A DNA stretch of 64,000 bases from Karstenula rhodostoma CBS 690.94. Its lineage: Eukaryota > Ascomycota > Dothideomycetes > Pleosporales > Didymosphaeriaceae. Position numbers and translations under genes: made by a program. A model generated the notes under the pieces. That model searched no databases and was not told the DNA's origin. It was given only the letters and a program-made list of their open reading frames with translations. Location of the stretch: positions 267,518-331,517 of the forward strand of contig MU001515.1 of NCBI GenBank assembly GCA_010093485.1. Reading direction: 5' to 3'. Shown here piece after piece: positions 1 through 9,440 of the stretch (positions are counted from its first letter, which is position 1; every line of letters starts with the position of its first letter).

Positions 1-737
1 ACGTGCTTCAGGTTGTCACAGCCAAGCATCGGGCGCAACTTCCACCAGGACAAGAAGCGGTTCAGCGCCATCGGGTTCCACTCGTCGTAGGGGTGGAAGA
101 AGGCGATGCGCTTGAAGTGGAACGTCATGCCGATACGCTCCAGGTTGGGGCATTGTAGCATGAGTTCCACGTCTGGGTTGGGGGCGAGAGTCATCCCGTC
201 ATCATTGTAGTTGTACCAATGGATATGGGGGAAGTTCAAGTTCCGCACGGCTTCGAAACCCTCGTTCGCGGGGAAGGTGGCTAGGAACTTGCTGAACCAG
301 GGTGCGATCTTGACAGGAAGGTCCTTGTCGTACTTGAGGGTTACGCAGTCGGTCGTCTTCAGCATGTGGACTAGGACTTCGCCGCGCATCTGGTGGTTCG
401 TGAGTGCGAGGTGAGGCAGCCACTTCGGGAACATGGTGTTGGGGAGGTCGGACTCCTTCTCCTTGTCGCAGATGATCAGTTGGTCGGGCCAGTTCCAGAC
501 GCAGCACGGGTTGCTGAAGTCGTCGTGGTGCATGGCCTTCTCCAAGGTCCCCGAATCGAGGTCGCCGAGGAGGCTGTAGTCGATGATCTTGCTGCGGATC
601 TCAGGGGGAAACTCCAGGAAGTTGATGCGGGTAGCAGGGGCGTCGAACTTGGGATCAAAGGTGTGCGTGATTGCGTCGAAGAGGTGGGAGAGTGCATGAA
701 CTCCCTTGTCGGTGGTGATCATGCTGTTGCTCGCCAT
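1..737 (-). CDS. F-box/2EXR-like hypothetical protein, C-terminus cut by window edge
   Basis: A single open minus-strand frame runs from an ATG at 737 to the window edge, giving about 245 residues without a stop. After a short N-terminus comes an F-box-like segment (F-L-E-F-P-P-E-I-R-S-K-I-I-D-Y) near residues 40-55. This is the usual opening of the large fungal families of F-box/2EXR-type proteins of unknown target. The rest is rich in Trp, His and Leu and looks like a repeat-bearing substrate-recognition region. No intron is needed in the visible part. Seen: intact frame and the LPxEI-like motif. Inferred: possible adaptor role in ubiquitin ligation. The C-terminus is outside the window. 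Confidence 0.7.
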   Translation of the reverse strand, partial: MASNSMITTDKGVHALSHLFDAITHTFDPKFDAPATRINFLEFPPEIRSKIIDYSLLGDLDSGTLEKAMHHDDFSNPCCVWNWPDQLIICDKEKESDLPNTMFPKWLPHLALTNHQMRGEVLVHMLKTTDCVTLKYDKDLPVKIAPWFSKFLATFPANEGFEAVRNLNFPHIHWYNYNDDGMTLAPNPDVELMLQCPNLERIGMTFHFKRIAFFHPYDEWNPMALNRFLSWWKLRPMLGCDNLKH

Positions 738-1477
738 TTGATCGGCAAGGAAAGGTACTGATAAAAGTTCGGGTAAAGTCGACGAGAATTGGTCTGAGGA
801 TTGTCGAAATCGGAGAGATTGATTCGAGTAGACTTTGTGCAATGGAGTGGTTCTGGGCCAGTTTGGAGTGATCTGGGGGAGGGTGTAGTGTTTATATACT
901 CTCGAGTGCGGAAGCATTGTGCGCTAGGTCAGCTATGACCCAGGTTATGTGAATGCACGATGCACGTCTCGAGTTGGAAGGCGATAGGACCTCGGTCAGT
1001 TAGCGCTGTGCTTTTCCACTCGGACGCAAATCTACCTTTCTCGGTTGATTTATACGACCGCCCCTTGGATTTGTTCTGTTCCATGGTGGTTGAGCAGTGT
1101 TGAGATGGTTGAGGCGACGATAATCCCAGAGCCACGGTCATACGTGACTCACCCCACCGATCACCCTAACACTCCCCCTCGCGGGCGCCTCCCTGTTGTC
1201 TTTCACGGCTCCGGGATCCCCACATGTTATGCGACCGCATGTCTTTCACTCGGCTTAAGCCGTCAGAGCTTTGAGTAGATATATATGGGATGGAAAGAGG
1301 TAGTTGTTTCATTGTAAACCTGGTCTTGCAGGACTTTCATCAAGTATTTAAATAACGGTATATGATTGCTGTTTATCATTTGTTGTGAGATGTAAGACAG
1401 CAATCGAGAAGCGCAGCCAAATGCCTATCTTCGTTTTCCATCCGATTGAGGTGGCAACCATTGAAGGTTAACAAGGC
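738..1477. other. Intergenic region between two minus-strand genes
   Basis: No convincing gene. A TATA-like run (tttatatact) sits near 890, upstream of the 737 start. A 45-80 bp stretch at about 1178-1262 resembles two sequences at 54.06 and 54.34 kb and is listed separately as a dispersed repeat. Confidence 0.5.
1178..1262 (+). repeat. Dispersed repeat copy 1 (related copies at 54.06 and 54.34 kb)
   Basis: The segment beginning cgggcgcctccct and continuing through ccgggatccc resembles 54,058-54,140 on the plus strand and 54,330-54,378 on the minus strand. The differences are mainly C/T and G/A transitions. Identity is obvious over about 45 bp and fades after that. No coding function can be assigned. 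Confidence 0.5.
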
Positions 1478-2005
1478 TCAATCATCCTCGTTTTGCTCTT
1501 CGCTCGCGACCTGCTTGCAGAAATCCGCAAAATACTGCAGCACCTGTGGATCCAAGTCCAATTCATCAACTAGCGGCTTGGTCTTCAGCGGTGAGAGAAT
1601 CAAGACGACCTTCAGATGGATGTAGTGCAAAAGCGCAATTATCTGATCGTATGTTGTTGCCTTATTGAAAGGGTATCTAATACCGATGTGTGGAGAGCGG
1701 GGAAACTGGGGAATTTGTCGCATAATGTATTCTCCGAGCTCGCTATCGGGATACTGGGCGTAGAAGATGTCTTCGCAGTAAGGGAGTTTGCCCCCATCTA
1801 CGAAGGCCCAGATATTGCCGCCGACGCCAACGCAGAACTTTTCAACGGTTGTACCATCGAGTAGCGATACATCATGGTTATTGGCAACATATTTAACCTT
1901 GGAGATGATTCGAAGACCCTGGGAGCTGCCAGCGCGTCCGTGAATTTCGAAGTCTTGCAGGGTTAGGCGTTGAGTGGGACGCTGCACATCTTTTGGGGCA
2001 GACAT
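1478..2005 (-). CDS. Small hypothetical protein, 175 aa
   Basis: Intact intronless frame from an ATG at 2005 to a stop at 1478. I recognise no family. The protein is compact and mildly acidic with a very acidic C-terminus (E-E-Q-N-E-D-D), and has no signal peptide or membrane segment. The central part has mixed hydrophobic/aromatic composition typical of a folded globular domain (residues about 10-160). It sits in tandem with, and 300 bp downstream of, the hydrolase gene on the same strand. It could be a lineage-specific fungal protein. I judge it real from its length, ATG start and protein-like composition. No function is proposed. Confidence 0.55.
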   Translation of the reverse strand: MSAPKDVQRPTQRLTLQDFEIHGRAGSSQGLRIISKVKYVANNHDVSLLDGTTVEKFCVGVGGNIWAFVDGGKLPYCEDIFYAQYPDSELGEYIMRQIPQFPRSPHIGIRYPFNKATTYDQIIALLHYIHLKVVLILSPLKTKPLVDELDLDPQVLQYFADFCKQVASEEQNEDD

Positions 2006-2306
2006 TTGGGATAACTCTTAAAAATACTATCGGCGAAAAAAGGTCGTACTGTTTCTGACAGCAATATTTCAAACAGATTCGGCGGGAATTTTCAGTGCAG
2101 GTAGATGTCGATAGAGAGTAATGAAGTAGTACAAGAAGCGTCCAGTAAGGCCAAGAACCTCGGATTCTGGGAAACATGTACTCAGCACACTATGCATTGA
2201 TAGAAGGGGAATATAGGCGGGCTGGAGGTTTTTGAGACAAGTCTCAACTACAGTTGACTCATGTAAAATCAAGACAAGCTTCGAGAGATCAGCAGCTTGA
2301 TTGGTA

Positions 2307-3515
2307 CTACGTTTCCTTCGATCCGATGTTCGTAAACGCTCTGGCTATGGCCAGACTCACAACTGGATAGCTCATGATACGGTCGTGAAGACCATGTTTC
2401 ACAATATGTTCCCTAACAACACCATTCTCACCGTACCATTCAACTACCCACCCACCAGCGCCAAGCGTTTTTTTCTTTTTTACTTTCTCTTCCTCGAAAA
2501 AATCCTTCGGAAAGGTAGCGTTATCATGCATTGCTCGAACAGCATGGGCAAAGAGAATCTCTGAGTGTATCCATGGCATATCCCAGTCGTCTTCAGCATG
2601 GATAAGCGTTATATCGTAATTGTTCTTGCGACCGTTTCTGTCCACAGTGTCGAGATGGCGAATAAAATCTGCGATCTTGGCTTTGGAAGGCCATTTACTG
2701 ACGATAAATTTGTTGAAAAAGGTAAGGAGCGGGGGATAAATTGCCACAGGTGATAGCAATGGGACAGTCCCGGCGATTTTATAGGTCTGCGTAGACGTTT
2801 CGACATCAGCCATTGGAGCTACAAGAACTGTACCGGCGAAAAGAGTGGGTGGAGTTTCTAGAGCCAGCTTATGTGAAAGGGAAAGGGCTACGGCTGTTCC
2901 AAGTGACTGCGCAAATACAACAATGCGTTCTGGAGGTATTCCTGCAATTCTCATTGCGAATTCGGCCAAGCTCAGTGCATCGGTAAGCATACCGCTTTCG
3001 GAGGGCCATCCAGAACTTGATCCGTATCCACGATAGTCGATCGCAAGGACGTGCAGATTCGGGACCGCCGCAGACAAAGCACGATAGCTTTGTGGTCTCC
3101 AGCCTGAACCCAAAGTGCCGGCTGCACCGTGGAAGTAGATTACAAGCTTTGCGGTAGGGTCGTCCCTCAGTAGTTCGAATGATAGTCTCTTTTCGATATC
3201 CTGGCATAAGCCGGCCGGTTCTGCGATCAACTCCGATTCGTGTTGCTGATATATATCGAGAGGTAGGACGTGCCATGCGTGCAACGTCTCACCGTCGGAT
3301 GTTTTGAGGTGGAAAGGCGTAACCTGACTTCGAAGGAAGCCCCATTGCTCTGGAATGTTGACATCTTGGAACCATGTCAAGGTAACCTTATGTAGGTAGA
3401 TTACGTGGTCTTGCAGCTTTGGAATCGTGAGGAGTGAGATAAAACCCAGGTAGATGCCTAGAAGCCCGGCGACGGTGCCGAAAAGTGGCTTCAACACTGC
3501 TGATGCAGATAGCAT
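2307..3515 (-). CDS. Alpha/beta hydrolase, ABHD12-like, membrane-anchored
   Basis: The 402-residue protein starts at an ATG at 3515 and needs no intron. A hydrophobic N-terminal segment (about residues 7-32) predicts a single membrane anchor. The hydrolase core follows: an oxyanion motif H-G-A-A-G near 129-133, a nucleophile elbow A-Q-S-L-G with Ser204, a catalytic acid in H-A-E-D-D-W (Asp309/310), and a C-terminal His in K-H-G-L-H-D (His374 or 377). This arrangement matches the ABHD12/ABHD13-type lysophospholipase or monoacylglycerol lipase group, although the first Gly of the usual GxSxG is Ala. A lysine-rich insert lies at 343-349. It probably acts on lipid esters at an internal membrane. 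The substrate is inferred only at family level. Confidence 0.85.
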   Translation of the reverse strand: MLSASAVLKPLFGTVAGLLGIYLGFISLLTIPKLQDHVIYLHKVTLTWFQDVNIPEQWGFLRSQVTPFHLKTSDGETLHAWHVLPLDIYQQHESELIAEPAGLCQDIEKRLSFELLRDDPTAKLVIYFHGAAGTLGSGWRPQSYRALSAAVPNLHVLAIDYRGYGSSSGWPSESGMLTDALSLAEFAMRIAGIPPERIVVFAQSLGTAVALSLSHKLALETPPTLFAGTVLVAPMADVETSTQTYKIAGTVPLLSPVAIYPPLLTFFNKFIVSKWPSKAKIADFIRHLDTVDRNGRKNNYDITLIHAEDDWDMPWIHSEILFAHAVRAMHDNATFPKDFFEEEKVKKKKTLGAGGWVVEWYGENGVVREHIVKHGLHDRIMSYPVVSLAIARAFTNIGSKET

Positions 3516-4268
3516 CTCGCCCGCAGTGATAACTGTTGGTTTATGAAGACGGTCAGAGTGAAAAGAACCGTGTCGAGATTGGTGGATGCAAATTCAGTGG
3601 TTTACGAGCCAAACGGCCCGCGCACAGTTGAGGCAATCAAGAGGCTAGCTGCATTCGATGGCATACCCATTGCGTTCGCCAGCGTTTGCCTGTGGCGACG
3701 CTCGCAAATCTGAGGCACGGTTAAGCCAGCGCACGTGCGCATTTGGGGCACATCGTCTTTCGGCATATTTGAGAACCCTAAGCATCAACACTGTACCGCA
3801 AGCGACCATCTAATGAACAAAGCGCAATTTTAATACTTTTTTCTTTAAGAAGATAATTAAGAAAGAAGCGCGACTGCGAGGCCTCGAAACAACGACACGC
3901 TAGCGCCTTGAGACGATGACGTCATCCATCAATAGCAAGCGATTTTGCTCTTGACTGAACAGAATACCTATCATGTCGATTTTCATTTGATAATCTTCGC
4001 TCGACGGTTTGAAACCCCATATACAGTTCCAATATGCCACTCAAGTACTCCCAAGGTGGCTGGGGGGCCGGAGTCCTTCCGTAAGACCCACTTATCCAGG
4101 CTGGGCAAGCGGCCTGCGCAGACACCAGCCCTCTTCGCTCATCAACAACACACCACAATCGGCATTTCATTTGACTAAATCACCATTAGTCTGTGTGTTT
4201 ATGTGCTGACTGTTTTGCACCGTATTGCCACCCTTGTTGTGTTTTTGTTACCTAGGTGAGCTCCATCG
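3516..4268. other. Divergent promoter region
   Basis: This lies between the hydrolase (-) and the large unknown gene (+). It contains a CT/TA-rich stretch near 3830-3870 and a TGACGTCA palindrome at about 3916-3923 (tgacgtca), a perfect CRE/ATF-type bZIP site. No gene is supported here; the short open frames overlap each other and lack coding character. Confidence 0.45.
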
Positions 4269-7200
4269 ATGGCGTCAGCTGCTCTGGACCCTCGAATCCT
4301 TCGGTCCTCCCCGGCTCACAAGGTGACCGAACATCTACGAGATGTCTTCCAGAACTCCAGTGAAGAATCGATTACTCGAGAGATTCTAAACTTGATCGAA
4401 ATAGACTCCATAGCTCCGGCAGCGTTCGCTCAATGGCTTGGGATCGCACAGTTACCAGAAACACTCCGCGCAGCTCTCACGCAGACCGCGTCTATCCAAG
4501 TTCGAAGATTCGCATTCAAGAAGTTGAAGAAGTCACTCTCAGGGGTTCAATGGCAAGAGACGTGGGATGCTCTAGGTGGTGTTTCTGGCTGGCTCAGCCT
4601 GCTGAGCGAGTTCTCGGTGCAAGACGTGAAGGAAGCATGTCACGTCCTCGCCCGAAGTGCGAAAGGAGCCGATATCGAGTTGAAGCGAGAACGCATCACA
4701 AGGTTGTTCATTGGTATTCTTCCACAGCTATTTCCAGACGAATCCTCAGATGTCTCCTCGAACAAAGATCGCAGGCAATTGCGCACAACATATCAGAGAT
4801 TGATTCCGGCGGGCACAAGCGATGTTGTCTCTGACATAGTGACAAAGCATTGGAATGCGTTCAAAGAACATCGGTATCCCCTGTTGTTATCGCACGCAGA
4901 AACACTGCAGGGTTTAGCCATGCGGTATGTGTTCGGAAATCACCCTGCGGGTGAGATATGGCTCTCACCGCTTCTATCGAGATACCCAAATGCTACAACA
5001 ACTATCCCAGGCGTTTCGGCGTCAATGCAATTCTCACTCAAGCTCCTTGAGAGACTCACCAATGAAGACGTAAGTGCGTCCATGGAGAAAGACATGGTCA
5101 TCAAGGAGCTAGCTGAGCCACTCTTGAAGAGGGCTTTGAAGAAGAAGATCTATTGGTCTCTCACACAACATATCGTCGACCTTTGTCTTTTATACTTGAA
5201 CCGACATCCCGATATAGCCGAGACTTTAGACATGCAACGGGGCAGCTTTGTCTGCCTGGTGGGAAGATGCTGGTCCAGCAAGTCTGATATGTTTACAGAC
5301 CAATTCGAACGCATCCTCGCACTACCATTTGCGAAAATAGAAAAGGAGCAGATGTTCAGTACCTTGGTCAGAGTAGGCCTGTTGGGCGTTTGGAAACCTC
5401 GGCGCTATGCTCTGCTCCGATTCTACTGCCAATGTCTGTACCAATGCGACCTAGACAACGAGGCCGACATCAAAGCTGCCGAACTACCTCCGTTGACCAA
5501 CACTCTGCTCAACAGTGTACTATCTTCCGAAGATGCTCTGTCATTGTTCACCCGAATTCGCTCTGCCAAGGGAGGCTACATTCTTGTCGATCGGGGTCCT
5601 TATTTCTACGGGGACTCAGATGACAGCACCAGTGTCGACGTCGACATGTGGCATGCTCTCCTGTTGTTCAGATCCTCTCGTCATTCTGAAGCAGCAAAAG
5701 TCGCCAGGCAATGTTTCGAAGCCCGCAAAATTGCGACTGAGTCCAGCGCTGTGCAAGAACGCAGAGCGGCCAATGCTCGTTCTGCAGTCGATTTTGCTAC
5801 CCTCAGTGGATCGCTTGAACTATATATGGAAGCTCACCAATGGGCACGACGCTTCGTGCGGGACCCTCTTACAGCATGCCAACTATATCGCACAACAAAC
5901 CGCGAGGGCATGACTTTGCTTTCAGGGATCCCGAGGTACCTAAACAAAACGATGTCGTTGTCAGAGCTGCGAAACCGTGTCGAGTACGCGAATAACATAA
6001 TGTTATACATGTTTGAGACAACATGCATAGCTTTACGAGAGCCCTCATTTAACAAGCTCCATTTCCGGGGGGTTCTGGCCTTATTCGCTAGTATTGTTCG
6101 AGAACGTATGATAGAGGCCGCACGATTGAAAAAATACGTTCGCATGTCGGACGAAGAGGTGTACCATGTTCTGTGGGCGGACACTCTGAAGTTGCTGCTA
6201 ACGGTCGAAGAAAAAGGGCTGTCACCTGGCCACGAGGCTCTGTCCCTGAATACTGTAAGAGGTGTCCTGAACTACCCGGGGAATGCTCATGTCGATTTAA
6301 AAGACGAAGCACCTCCGACACTTCGTTTTTTCGACGAGCTTGCAGAAGCACGCGACGCACTGTGGAAGAAGCATCGTTTGTCTGCATATCCAGCAACTAC
6401 CGCTCTGCCGGCGCCGTTCCCGCAAGGTCTTCCAGTACAGCACCTCACCGAGCCTTATATTTTATCTCTGCACACTGCACAATCTGGCGCACCATATATC
6501 GCCGCCCGCATAAATGCTGCTGTGTTCCCTGAGCGTAGAGCAGCACTGGTACCATTCCCAGAAGACCAAGAGATAAGAGAAGCCATTGGAGTGTTCGTGG
6601 ACGATTATATTTTTGCCTTGCGCGTGTTCACGCCAAATTGGCTCAACAAGGAAGAGAGAACGAGATGTGCGCATGAAGCTTGGTCTTACGCTGTTGGCCC
6701 GCTCAGCGAAGGGCGTTTTACCTCTGATGAAGCTGACCGCTACTGGAGCACGGGAGAAACCTGGGATAGTGTCTTTCCCAAATCATGGCACGAGGCTTTC
6801 AACACGAAATTGCCAGACTGGCCCCTGGTGCCGGACGTGGAACATCCTGGGAAAATCGAGGAATGGGATCCCAATCCAGCCATGCTTAAACATGTGTCCG
6901 AAAAGAAGCTGGGTACAGTGACGTACATTGACGTATCTAAACAATTGTTAGGGCGCTCGAACAACGCGACAGTGTCTACGAGACTCCAGCTGGTCGACCC
7001 TGTCATTCCCGCAGCAAGTCATACTCCGGCGTTCTCACTTACACGCATACATCAAGCGAAGGCGAATCCGGCAATAAGGGAAGGACAAATCATGTTAGCT
7101 TTGTTGTATATCGACAACTTGCTGCTGAAGCTACGACTCCTCAGCATACCCTTTCCTGACGCCGCTCAAGGATCAATCTCTCGCTATCCCGCGGTCTATG

Positions 7201-9167
7201 TTGATGGCGAGTTCTTGTCGAGAACTTCTCTTGAACATTGCCGTGACGCAGATGTCTTTAGCTTTCTAGGTGCTCATCTAACCAGTGTACCGCCTTCGCT
7301 GTTAGCTCAGGCAGCTTACAACGCATATGAAGCTCTGAATACAACACGTGAGAATGAAAGTGGATATGTTGACTTGGAACACCGCACCTTCGGACTTGTT
7401 CGACTGCTCATTCGTTGCGATCGACCTACCCTCGCTTCGAATCTAGTCGTGCGCATAGTTCTTGATCGACCTCAAAACAGTTCCTGGCATCGACTATTGC
7501 TCTCTAGATCTTTCCTCCATCGGCTCCCAGCGGCTGCTGCACAGGACTGTGTTAGCACATTCTCAAAAGCAATCATCTCAAGAATCAAGCAGCAAGCCGC
7601 CACACATACAAACAGTTCAAGCGCATTCGAGCCAGATCAAAGTACAGAGAAAATAGAACACTTGCGAGGTTCAGTCAAAGTTACAACTGCTAAGCTTCTT
7701 GCAGAACTGCTTGGCGATACGGCGTGCCTACCTGAGCAGTTCACTCTATCGATCCTCTCGGAGCTTGTAAACAATGCGACCCACGTTGACATTCGCTGTG
7801 CCGCTCTAAGTAGTCTGCTTGATCTGTTGAGATTCGTGTCTTTCGAAAAAACCGACAAGATCTTGACGGCACTCCAAATCATAATTCCGATCGCCGGTAA
7901 CCTTCGAGAGCGTCGTCTCATCACAGGCGCAGAATGGGCGCACGCTGAGAACACACTCGAACTCCCTGAATTGGACGACCAAGGTTCTCTCAACGAGTCA
8001 GCACCCATGCTCTGGTCTCTGTTTTCCTTTCTCAACTCTAACCCACCCGGCTGTTCTCAGTTCCTTTATCAGGCTGCATTCGTCACGCGTATAATCCTTC
8101 CGGTCATCACGAGTCTGAAGTATCAAACCGCAAAATGGACGTCACTCTTCCTCAAGAAACAAGGCTTTGACTTTGCGGCGCAACAAGATCTCGATATTCC
8201 ACAGATTCCTCGCGACCAACAGATCCTGTACGAGCTTCTGCGCTGCGCAGCACCATTCCTGCCTATCTCTTTTCTTGATGAATTTGTAGCACACTGTACC
8301 TTCAACATTGCTCCTCCCAAGGACATCGCAAAGCTGAACAAGAGACTGAGGGAAGATGTCACGGCAACAAGTGATCCCACGTCAAGGGAGTGGCTCGCTC
8401 GCTATGCCCTCGGCATGGATGTTTCCGGACGTTCGTTCCAAGTCACGTCGTTGCTGGATAGATACGCGAACAACTCGTTGACGGGCGAGATCACAACCAA
8501 GGCGGTTCAAGCAGCTTATTTGAAGCTGTACACCGTAATACTACTACACGATACCGAGAACTTGAAGGGTGTCCACCGAGAACAGCGACTTCTTTGGCCA
8601 TATTCCCCATCTTCCAAAATCGACAAGTCCTGGGAAATTAAGTACAAGCCCCTCGTCGAAGCCATCATTATGTATGTCGAGTCATTGCACACACGCGAAT
8701 GGGAACGTGATCCCAATCGCCGTCCGCCCGTGCTGCCTAACACGTTCGTTCTGCGCACGCACCTCCTACAGTACGCCGCACAATACTCGGACCATCCTCC
8801 CAATTCCGATGAGCACTGCGCGGCCTTCGCGACACGCGTCGCCAAGCTCACCGATCAGATCTCGAATGGACTCTACCATCACAAATTCCTGGAGCTAAAG
8901 GCTAGTCTCAAGTATGTGCAGGGCGATAATCGGTTGCGAGTGGCCTGCCTCTTGGGCGATATCAGCAAAACGCGATTGTCATGGTTGACGCTACGAGACC
9001 ATCTCCGGGTAGAGCTTGCGGCGAGCCTCTTGTACGATGGGACAAGAGAGGGCGGTCGAAGGGACGCTTTGTCGGAGAAAGTGGAGGCGCTGAGGCAAAG
9101 CTGGAGAGCGAGCGAAAGCGAAGAGGTAAGGAAAGTAGGGTTTAGGCAATGGGTTCGAGGTTGGTGA
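4269..9167 (+). CDS. Large conserved-looking fungal protein of unknown function, 1632 aa
   Basis: A 4.9 kb intronless frame opens at an ATG at 4269 and closes at 9167. No signal peptide, membrane segment or catalytic motif is evident. The sequence is almost wholly built of amphipathic helices with Leu/Ala periodicity, from the first 130 residues (E-H-L-R-D-V-F and similar) to the end. This is compatible with an armadillo/HEAT-like alpha-solenoid scaffold, but I could not define repeat units by eye. It has no strong low-complexity tracts. A divergent promoter is shared with the upstream hydrolase. I do not recognise the family and assign no function. An intact frame of this length is itself strong evidence of a gene under selection. 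Confidence 0.85.
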   Translation: MASAALDPRILRSSPAHKVTEHLRDVFQNSSEESITREILNLIEIDSIAPAAFAQWLGIAQLPETLRAALTQTASIQVRRFAFKKLKKSLSGVQWQETWDALGGVSGWLSLLSEFSVQDVKEACHVLARSAKGADIELKRERITRLFIGILPQLFPDESSDVSSNKDRRQLRTTYQRLIPAGTSDVVSDIVTKHWNAFKEHRYPLLLSHAETLQGLAMRYVFGNHPAGEIWLSPLLSRYPNATTTIPGVSASMQFSLKLLERLTNEDVSASMEKDMVIKELAEPLLKRALKKKIYWSLTQHIVDLCLLYLNRHPDIAETLDMQRGSFVCLVGRCWSSKSDMFTDQFERILALPFAKIEKEQMFSTLVRVGLLGVWKPRRYALLRFYCQCLYQCDLDNEADIKAAELPPLTNTLLNSVLSSEDALSLFTRIRSAKGGYILVDRGPYFYGDSDDSTSVDVDMWHALLLFRSSRHSEAAKVARQCFEARKIATESSAVQERRAANARSAVDFATLSGSLELYMEAHQWARRFVRDPLTACQLYRTTNREGMTLLSGIPRYLNKTMSLSELRNRVEYANNIMLYMFETTCIALREPSFNKLHFRGVLALFASIVRERMIEAARLKKYVRMSDEEVYHVLWADTLKLLLTVEEKGLSPGHEALSLNTVRGVLNYPGNAHVDLKDEAPPTLRFFDELAEARDALWKKHRLSAYPATTALPAPFPQGLPVQHLTEPYILSLHTAQSGAPYIAARINAAVFPERRAALVPFPEDQEIREAIGVFVDDYIFALRVFTPNWLNKEERTRCAHEAWSYAVGPLSEGRFTSDEADRYWSTGETWDSVFPKSWHEAFNTKLPDWPLVPDVEHPGKIEEWDPNPAMLKHVSEKKLGTVTYIDVSKQLLGRSNNATVSTRLQLVDPVIPAASHTPAFSLTRIHQAKANPAIREGQIMLALLYIDNLLLKLRLLSIPFPDAAQGSISRYPAVYVDGEFLSRTSLEHCRDADVFSFLGAHLTSVPPSLLAQAAYNAYEALNTTRENESGYVDLEHRTFGLVRLLIRCDRPTLASNLVVRIVLDRPQNSSWHRLLLSRSFLHRLPAAAAQDCVSTFSKAIISRIKQQAATHTNSSSAFEPDQSTEKIEHLRGSVKVTTAKLLAELLGDTACLPEQFTLSILSELVNNATHVDIRCAALSSLLDLLRFVSFEKTDKILTALQIIIPIAGNLRERRLITGAEWAHAENTLELPELDDQGSLNESAPMLWSLFSFLNSNPPGCSQFLYQAAFVTRIILPVITSLKYQTAKWTSLFLKKQGFDFAAQQDLDIPQIPRDQQILYELLRCAAPFLPISFLDEFVAHCTFNIAPPKDIAKLNKRLREDVTATSDPTSREWLARYALGMDVSGRSFQVTSLLDRYANNSLTGEITTKAVQAAYLKLYTVILLHDTENLKGVHREQRLLWPYSPSSKIDKSWEIKYKPLVEAIIMYVESLHTREWERDPNRRPPVLPNTFVLRTHLLQYAAQYSDHPPNSDEHCAAFATRVAKLTDQISNGLYHHKFLELKASLKYVQGDNRLRVACLLGDISKTRLSWLTLRDHLRVELAASLLYDGTREGGRRDALSEKVEALRQSWRASESEEVRKVGFRQWVRGW

Positions 9168-9440
9168 AGCTATCCAGTATCAGCAATCACACGGTTGTTC
9201 ACAATTTTTATTCTGGGCCGGCATGTCATCTGCGGTGCCTGAGAAATTGGCGCACTACTATCCTTTGTGTGTTATCGCACAGGATGGACTATCTGCACAA
9301 CCTTCCTCTTCGGGTAAGGCGATGCGCTAGTCCAACGCCTATCTCGTCATGGCTTGCGCAGGTCCAGGTAAGTTTAAAACGCTTATCCCCGCCTTGTAAT
9401 CTATGGCACCGCGCTGCTGGGTCTCGTTAGACTTTTCAAG

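Noticed and set aside
393..761. Plus-strand frame of 122 codons over the F-box-like gene
   Set aside because: It is the antisense shadow of the minus-strand protein, has a non-ATG start and shows no coding character of its own.
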